Part shown: positions 55,562-60,356 of the stretch, piece by piece
Layout of the letters: each line of letters starts with the position of its first letter
Numbering within the stretch: the first letter of the stretch is position 1
NCBI GenBank assembly: GCA_900315955.1
Contig: ONBC01000023.1
Coordinates: 1 to 60,356, forward strand
Source of the DNA: an uncultured Prevotella sp.
GTDB lineage: Bacteria > Bacteroidota > Bacteroidia > Bacteroidales > Bacteroidaceae
Direction: 5' to 3'
Length of the DNA stretch: 60,356 nucleotides
The notes under the pieces: generated by a model
Told to the model about the DNA's origin: nothing
Seen by the model: the letters and a program-made list of their open reading frames with translations, nothing else
The model's database searches: none
Position numbers and translations under genes: made by a program

Positions 55562-55589
55562 GTACAATTCGTGTGGTGGCTCAATTTAT

Positions 55590-55637
55590 TTATCCCCATG
55601 CAATGGTATAGCTGCCTTGCATGGGGATAATTCTATT
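55590..55637. terminator. bidirectional terminator between the GH30-like gene and fecR
   Basis: TTATCCCCATGCAA (55590-55603) pairs perfectly with 55617-55630 (14 bp). TTCTATTTC follows on the plus strand and the minus-strand side reads ATAAATTGAG. It separates two convergent transcripts. Confidence 0.8.
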
Positions 55638-56580
55638 TCAGGACGATACTCCCGTTTGGCGTGCTTGAGATGTCGAATTCGTGACTTTGTCGGAGCATCT
55701 TTAGTATTTCCATAGGCCCGTCTGTGATAAAGAACTTAGCGGTATAGCGCTCTTGAGCCAAAGATGAAGAGGATATAATAATGTGGGTGCCGTACTGACG
55801 CTCAATAATGTGAGCGATATGTGTCAAAGGCACGTTCGTGAAGGTGAGTATGCCGTCGGTCCAACTCGACTCACCGTCTTTAGCCTTGGTTACCACGAAC
55901 TTTGTACCTATGAGTTCCGCCTTTTGGCTTTGAGAAAGAACGATTGGCCTTATGCCTTCTATCGTGCTGCTTACCTCCACTTTCCCCCTTTCCAATGTCA
56001 CGCTATAAGGCTCACGGCTGAAGTCGGTTACCATAAACTTCGTGCCGAGCACTTTGATTCTTCCGCGCTTACTTTTGACGATGAACGGGTGAGCAGGATC
56101 GTGCCTGACATCAAACAACGCTTCACCGTTGACTGTCACGTCTCGATGACCATTTAGTGTATTGAAGATGAGCCGGGTGTCAGTGTTCAGCCATACCTTG
56201 GAGCCATCAGGAAGCGTACATTGAGCCACTTGTCCTTTCTGCGTCGATACTGAGGCATAGGAAGGTTGAGGACGGTTGACGCGTGAAACGATAAAGAGTG
56301 TCAAACCAGCTGTGGCAACAATGACGGCGGCGTAGCGCAAAAGAGCGTAGATTTTTTTCTGTACACCGTTCTCTTCACTGCCAAACGAGCTTTGTTGGAG
56401 GCTGCGTTTGCCACCTTCTTCGTCTTTTTGAGAAGAATGAAGGGTAAAGAGGGCTTGTAGGTTTTTCATGCGGCGGGTATCGGCTGCAAGTTCGGGATCC
56501 CGCTTATAGTCTGCTTCAAACAGACGAAGCTCGTCGGCACTCATCTGATGAAACAAATATCTTAAGATTCTCGTATCCAT
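55633..56580 (-). CDS. FecR family anti-sigma factor
   Basis: This 315-residue protein has a cytoplasmic N-terminus that binds sigma (MDTRILRYLFHQMSADELRLFEADYKRDPEL), one membrane helix near residues 85-105 (YALLRYAAVIVATAGLTLFI) and a periplasmic FecR domain (TLPDGSKVWLNTDTRLIFN, VNGEALFDVRHDPAHPFIVKS, VLGTKFMVTDF). It ends with a DUF4974-type domain (LTFTNVPLTHIAHIIERQYG). It relays the STN-SusC signal to the sigma factor encoded 95 bases upstream on the same strand. Confidence 0.93.
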   Translation of the reverse strand: MDTRILRYLFHQMSADELRLFEADYKRDPELAADTRRMKNLQALFTLHSSQKDEEGGKRSLQQSSFGSEENGVQKKIYALLRYAAVIVATAGLTLFIVSRVNRPQPSYASVSTQKGQVAQCTLPDGSKVWLNTDTRLIFNTLNGHRDVTVNGEALFDVRHDPAHPFIVKSKRGRIKVLGTKFMVTDFSREPYSVTLERGKVEVSSTIEGIRPIVLSQSQKAELIGTKFVVTKAKDGESSWTDGILTFTNVPLTHIAHIIERQYGTHIIISSSSLAQERYTAKFFITDGPMEILKMLRQSHEFDISSTPNGSIVLK

Positions 56581-56675
56581 AATTACTAAATATTTGCTAT
56601 TTTGTTATCGGGTTATATGTTTTTCTCCTCTGATAAAAGACATACGAAAGTGCTTTCCACTATAATCTTCAAAAG

Positions 56676-57224
56676 CTAATTATTGATATTTAACAAGAAA
56701 ATGAGCATTGGCACATAATTTTTCAATTGCTCCCTCAGTTTGCGGTAGGCGATCTGCATTTGTACCTCAATGGTGTTGACGGAGATCCCTAACGCTTGCG
56801 CGACCTCTTTTTGGCTCATACCGTCGATTTTTCGCATGGTGAAGATCTTGCGGCAACGTTCAGGCAACGCGTTGATGGCTTGGTAGAGCATCCGGTTAAT
56901 ATCCTCTTCGTTGGGGAAGTTTGTATTAAGTTCTTGTAAGGCATCGTAGTTTACCCGAAGGTCAAACATGACATCTCTCTGAATCTGTGCTTTAGCCTTT
57001 TCCTGTTGAAGTCTTTGACGAAGAAAGTTCAGAGATGAGTTTTTAATGGCAGAGAACAGATAGGCGGGAAGCTTATCTTCTCCAGACAGTTGATCCCATT
57101 TCTCATACATGTCGGTGAAAACTCCTTGTATGATATTCTCGGCATCCTCCTTTTCTCCGACATATTGTATGCAGAAGTTCTTGGCACGACTATACCAGTT
57201 GATATAAAACTTTTCGAATTTCAT
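56676..57224 (-). CDS. ECF RNA polymerase sigma factor
   Basis: This 182-residue sigma-70 family protein has region 2 (EKEDAENIIQGVFTDMYEKWDQL) and region 4 with a helix-turn-helix (LPERCRKIFTMRKIDGMSQKEVAQALGISVNTIEVQMQIAYRKLREQL). This is the Bacteroidota family of ECF factors controlled by FecR. Its likely targets are the STN-susC operon at 46917 and perhaps the divergent gene at 57373. A -7 box at 57257-57264 serves it. Confidence 0.93.
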   Translation of the reverse strand: MKFEKFYINWYSRAKNFCIQYVGEKEDAENIIQGVFTDMYEKWDQLSGEDKLPAYLFSAIKNSSLNFLRQRLQQEKAKAQIQRDVMFDLRVNYDALQELNTNFPNEEDINRMLYQAINALPERCRKIFTMRKIDGMSQKEVAQALGISVNTIEVQMQIAYRKLREQLKNYVPMLIFLLNINN

Positions 57225-57256
57225 AATAGCTTTTTCTTTGGCTATGTTTTATTTGG

Positions 57257-57264
57257 CAAAAGTA
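57257..57264 (-). promoter_or_regulatory. -7 box for the sigma factor gene
   Basis: TACTTTTG on the minus strand, 32 bases before the start. Confidence 0.5.
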
Positions 57265-57296
57265 ATAATCTTTTCCTTTTTAACCAAGAAAGTAGT

Positions 57297-57316
57297 AAAA
57301 TCCATTAACGGATTTT
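57297..57316 (+). other. small hairpin in the leader of the 829-residue protein gene
   Basis: AAAATCC (57297-57303) pairs with GGATTTT (57310-57316). It lies about 57 bases before the start codon in the region divergent from the sigma gene. Confidence 0.5.
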
Positions 57317-57372
57317 GCAAAAATGCTGTCTTTCTTGTAAAGAGGGAAAGTATTTACCAAGAAATTAAGAAC

Positions 57373-59862
57373 ATGAAAACAGAAAACTATCCAATGATTA
57401 AAAGGCTTTGCCGATGGAGTCAGCGATCGAAGAGAGGTGTCGTCTTGATCTTTTCTTCAATGTCTCTTGTCCTACCGACAGTGGGGCAGCCCCGAGCTTT
57501 TAGTGGTATTTATCCGAGTTTGGCCAATTATAATAATGAGAATGAATGTGGCACGGGAGCTGTGGTGCCTTGGGCGGGTTCGCTGTGGGCAGTAACCTAT
57601 GGGCCGCACATGCCCTTCGGTTCTACTGACAAGCTGTATCAGCTGTTACCGTCGATGAGAAAGATCACGCGCCCGGAGAGCATAGGAGGTACACCTGCCG
57701 ACAGGATGATACACAGAGAGACGGAACAGTTGTTTATTGGCCCGTATGTCATCGACAGGAAGGGCAACGTGCGGACGATTGGCTATGACCGGATGCCGGG
57801 GAGACTGACTGGATGCGCACGCAATCTGAAGGATCCTGCTAATAAGATCGATGTAGCCACCATGGAACAAGGCTTCTATGAGGTCGATGTCCATTCGCTC
57901 GACATCAAGACTCTCTTTAAGGACGGGAACGTGCTGATGCGGGAAGGTGCCAAGAGCTATCAACGTACGCTTTGCAAGGGCGTGCATGGCAAAGGGTTCT
58001 ATTCTGGGCAGGGGGTGTATGTTTATTCCAACAACGGAGAGGACTGCCCTGAGGCAATGGTCAATCCACGCATTCCTGCCGGTTCGCTCTCAGAGTTTGA
58101 CGGGAAGCAATGGAATCTCGTGAGACGAAATCAGTTTACCGAAGTGACCGGATCAGGCGGTATCTATGGTAACGACCATCCCGCTACGGATCCGATATGG
58201 GCGTTGGGATGGGATTTTAAGTCGGTTGTTCTTGGTGTTCGCGATTCTGTACGAGGCTGGCGCTTCTTTCGTTTGCCGAAGGCGAGTAATAGCTATGACG
58301 GGGCGCATGGTTGGAACACGGAATGGCCTCGTATTCGAAACGTGGGCAGCGAATATCTCATGACAATGCATGGCATGTTCTGGCATTTCCCAAGCACGTT
58401 TTCTTGGGATCATACGGCAGGATTGAGGCCTTATTCCAATTATCTGAAAGTGATTGGCGACTTCTGTTTGTGGTATGGGAGGCTGGTGTTTGGCTGTGAT
58501 GACAGCGCCCGAAGCGAGTTTCTCAATAGGAGGAAAGCAAAAGGGGCAATAGCTGGACCCGGCCAATCGAATAGTAATCTTTGGTTCACGACGCTTGACC
58601 AACCTCGCCATAACGGAACATCCGATGCCGAAGGTGCTGTGTGGGAACAGGAGAAGGTGGAGGCGAATGCCGTCTCTGAGCCTTTCTTGATCGCTGGTTG
58701 GAAGAACCGGTATATGTGGATTGAAAACGAAGGGAAAACGGCCGTGAAATATACACTGGAGGTAGACGAGGATGGAACGAATGTGTGGAAACGTACCAAT
58801 AGTGTGACAGTAGGAGCCTGTGAACAGCGGTGTGTGGACATCGGGCATCTAAAAGGCGAATGGATAAGAGTGGCTGTAAACAAGCCAACCACAACGACCG
58901 TAGCCTTTGTGTACGGTGACACTCGCCTGCGCAGGGAATCAAACGATAGCATCTTTAGCTCTCTTTCATGTATTTCGGAGAATGCTTCAATAGGTGGATT
59001 GTTGTATGCTTTAGGGGGAGACAGAAGGAAGCTCGGCATCCTTGCCAACTGCGTGAGAGATGGACAACAGAAGGAGACTGGTTATTATGAATTGGATGGA
59101 GACATGAACCTCGTGCGAGTAGAGGACGAAGCGTATTCTTCATTTATTCGATCGAGGATAGCCATTCCTCATAATGTCGTGACTGTCACGCCTGGCTCTT
59201 ACCTTATTGTTGATGAAAAGGGACGACGTTGGAGACTGCCTCTTGGTGATGATAGGTATGCTTCGTTAATGGACAAAGCTCAGTTGAGAATCTGCCGGGA
59301 GGTGACTACAGAACGTGATCTTTTTAATCTTGGAGGAACGTTCTATGAATTGCCAGCAGAAAATGCTGATGGATATGCGAAAATGCGTCCAATTTGCACA
59401 CATCATCTGAGAATCAACGATTATGCGTCGTATCGCGGGCTCTTGGTGATGACAGGTATCCAATCTTCTGCTATGAACAGTGAGCATATTGTGTCCTCCG
59501 CTGACGGGAAATGCAAGGTATGGTGTGGAACCATCGACGACCTGTGGAAAATGGGCAAGCCTACAGGGCACGGAGGGCCATGGTGTAAGGATAGTGTTAA
59601 AGCCAATATACCTTCCGATCCTTATCTCATCAGCCATTATAATATCAAAACCTTACGATTGGATAATTTAGGCGATAGACCTGTCATCTATACGGTGCAG
59701 GTTGATCCTACGGGTGATGGAACTTGGATGAATTATGCCAAATACAAGGTACGGGCAGGCTCTTCTTTAATAAAGGTATTACCGGCTCATTATTTCGCAC
59801 GCTGGATCCGTTTCGTTGCAGATAAAGATACTATTGCTTCTGCCTGGCTTGAGTATAAATAG
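57373..59862 (+). CDS. exported protein of unknown function with an internal duplication
   Basis: This 829-residue protein is not recognised. The ATG at 57373 is followed by a hydrophobic export segment (RGVVLIFSSMSLVLPTVGQP); a second ATG lies at 57394, and longer upstream starts lack support. Two segments are clearly related. SEPFLIAGWKNRYMWIENEG with KYTLEVDEDGTNVWKR (about residues 435-516) matches SDPYLISHYNIKTLRLDNLG with YTVQVDPTGDGTWMNY (about residues 747-829), and the match extends upstream through LWFTTLDQ / VWCGTIDD. Trp- and Gly-rich strands throughout suggest beta-propeller plus beta-sandwich structure. It is divergent from the ECF sigma gene, so it probably acts in the same glycan system as a binding protein or enzyme. 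No type IX-like tail. Confidence 0.75.
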   Translation: MKTENYPMIKRLCRWSQRSKRGVVLIFSSMSLVLPTVGQPRAFSGIYPSLANYNNENECGTGAVVPWAGSLWAVTYGPHMPFGSTDKLYQLLPSMRKITRPESIGGTPADRMIHRETEQLFIGPYVIDRKGNVRTIGYDRMPGRLTGCARNLKDPANKIDVATMEQGFYEVDVHSLDIKTLFKDGNVLMREGAKSYQRTLCKGVHGKGFYSGQGVYVYSNNGEDCPEAMVNPRIPAGSLSEFDGKQWNLVRRNQFTEVTGSGGIYGNDHPATDPIWALGWDFKSVVLGVRDSVRGWRFFRLPKASNSYDGAHGWNTEWPRIRNVGSEYLMTMHGMFWHFPSTFSWDHTAGLRPYSNYLKVIGDFCLWYGRLVFGCDDSARSEFLNRRKAKGAIAGPGQSNSNLWFTTLDQPRHNGTSDAEGAVWEQEKVEANAVSEPFLIAGWKNRYMWIENEGKTAVKYTLEVDEDGTNVWKRTNSVTVGACEQRCVDIGHLKGEWIRVAVNKPTTTTVAFVYGDTRLRRESNDSIFSSLSCISENASIGGLLYALGGDRRKLGILANCVRDGQQKETGYYELDGDMNLVRVEDEAYSSFIRSRIAIPHNVVTVTPGSYLIVDEKGRRWRLPLGDDRYASLMDKAQLRICREVTTERDLFNLGGTFYELPAENADGYAKMRPICTHHLRINDYASYRGLLVMTGIQSSAMNSEHIVSSADGKCKVWCGTIDDLWKMGKPTGHGGPWCKDSVKANIPSDPYLISHYNIKTLRLDNLGDRPVIYTVQVDPTGDGTWMNYAKYKVRAGSSLIKVLPAHYFARWIRFVADKDTIASAWLEYK

Positions 59863-59982
59863 CGGATATTAGATAAAAGAATGTCTTCCTCCGGCAATGA
59901 TTCTCGTTGCGTTTATTTGTCTTGCGTCGTATAGTCTGTTTCCATAATAATGTTTCCAATTGGTTGTTAAGCTTTAGCTGCA

Positions 59983-60043
59983 TCGGTCCTGCCTCGTTCG
60001 TGTCACGATCGTGCCTCATATGTGTCACGATCGTGCCTTATAG
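59983..60043. repeat. 22-bp tandem repeat, locus C
   Basis: Two full 22-base units (60000-60021, 60022-60043) and a degenerate one before them. Each full unit has GTGTCACGATCGTGCC, containing the perfect palindrome CACGATCGTG. The core is the same as in locus A at 29823-29944, on the opposite strand. It ends 72 bases before the rRNA promoter -33 box. Confidence 0.88.
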
Positions 60044-60115
60044 GAGAGCCGTGTTGCCCCTTCTGCTTGATATACGTCAATTTTGAAGCATTTTTGAAAA
60101 ATAATCGCGAAAATA

Positions 60116-60147
60116 TTTGGAGGGTATTGAAAAAGTCTGTACCTTTG
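60116..60147 (+). promoter_or_regulatory. strong promoter of the presumed rRNA operon
   Basis: -33 TTTG (60116-60119) and -7 TACCTTTG (60140-60147) with an ideal 20-base spacer, preceded by an A/T-rich stretch (60084-60115) that could act as an UP element. Confidence 0.75.
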
Positions 60148-60154
60148 CACTCGC

Positions 60155-60356
60155 TTTTCGGAAATACACCGACAGGCAACATAAAGAAAGAGTTCTTTGA
60201 AAAGATTTACATAAACAGAGAAGTAGTACAAGAAGCGAGTGCTTTTGTTCAGTAAGTCGCTGCTGTGCAGCGGCAAGCGTGAAGAAAGCACTTGGGTAGA
60301 GAAACGAACCGATCAATTTTGATTAGTTACTTCCAACTTCAATAAAGGATAAGCGT
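60155..60356 (+). ncRNA. leader of an rRNA operon (partial, 16S beyond the window)
   Basis: The leader contains GTTCTTTGAAA (60192-60202), the Bacteroidota counterpart of the boxA antitermination signal, then AAGTAGTACAAGAAGC, a phrase typical of 16S leaders in this phylum. AGTGCTTT (60238-60245) pairs with AAAGCACT (60285-60292), enclosing an 8-bp hairpin (60256-60263 with 60267-60274). This probably forms part of the precursor processing structure. The 16S gene itself is not in the window, so the identification is from leader sequence only. Confidence 0.7.

Larger units (their letters stand above)
59863..60356. other. intergenic region leading into an rRNA operon
   Basis: No protein gene is seen. 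It holds about 120 unassigned bases, the third 22-bp repeat locus (59983-60043), a strong promoter (60116-60147), a boxA-like element (60191-60202) and leader hairpins up to the window end. Confidence 0.7.

Noticed and set aside
54524-55567. 347-codon open frame on the minus strand
   Set aside because: It mirrors the GH30-like gene, which has a signal peptide and catalytic motifs. The mirror protein shows no domain and no promoter.
56091-56110. Possible fourth copy of the 22-bp repeat inside fecR (GCAGGATCGTGCCTGA region)
   Set aside because: Only a short stretch resembles the core, it is a single copy and it lies in coding sequence; chance similarity is the simplest reading.

Overview
The window looks like chromosomal DNA of a Prevotella-like member of the Bacteroidota. 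The evidence is two SusC/SusD pairs, an ECF sigma/FecR pair, C-terminal tails resembling type IX secretion signals, a single-chain large PurL, and repeated matches to the Bacteroidota promoter (-7 box TAnnTTTG, -33 box TTTG/TTG) at sensible distances from starts. The genus is inferred from gene content, not from a marker gene.

Layout. 1-1422: an ISL3-type (ISAon1-like) insertion sequence with both ends present. 1772-3861: two glycosyltransferases. 3903-8653 (minus): an M23/LysM peptidase, then recG, ispD and a DJ-1 family gene. 8825-11531: nadK and an ABC exporter. 11668-24508: an alpha-glucan block of malQ (GH77), a susB-like GH97, type I pullulanase and a susA-like GH13. It is interrupted by a YoeB-type toxin-antitoxin pair, an ABC-2 exporter pair and a GT2. 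24684-29659 (minus): two half-size chromate transporters and purL. 30135-30989: an OmpA-type lipoprotein. 31346-36010: a SusC/SusD pair without enzymes beside it. 36459-42375: a nitrous oxide reductase cluster, nosZ - membrane protein - nosL - nosD - nosF - nosY. 42399-46533 (minus): YitT family, HAD phosphatase, a double-DTG aspartic protease with PDZ, and an outer-membrane barrel gene broken by a frameshift. 46917-59862: a polysaccharide utilisation locus. It has an STN-domain SusC, a SusD, a surface protein and a GH30-like enzyme (both with type IX-like tails), FecR and ECF sigma on the opposite strand, and a divergent 829-residue protein with an internal duplication. The last 250 bases are the promoter and leader of what is very probably an rRNA operon, cut off before 16S.

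How it works together. The nos genes would let the cell reduce N2O. A Crp/Fnr-like dyad sits where a class II activator would bind in front of nosZ. The alpha-glucan enzymes can debranch and degrade starch or glycogen, and malQ has a LacI-type operator in front. In the last locus the STN-SusC, FecR and sigma factor form a typical trans-envelope signalling circuit that would switch on glycan uptake.

The least explained features are three: a 22-bp repeat family found in three intergenic regions, including just before the rRNA promoter; the duplicated 829-residue protein beside the sigma factor; and the frameshift separating a perfect signal peptide from its barrel. Several ordinary genes here have a TTG or GTG triplet upstream of the real ATG; starts were placed on the ATG supported by signal peptide, family alignment or promoter distance.
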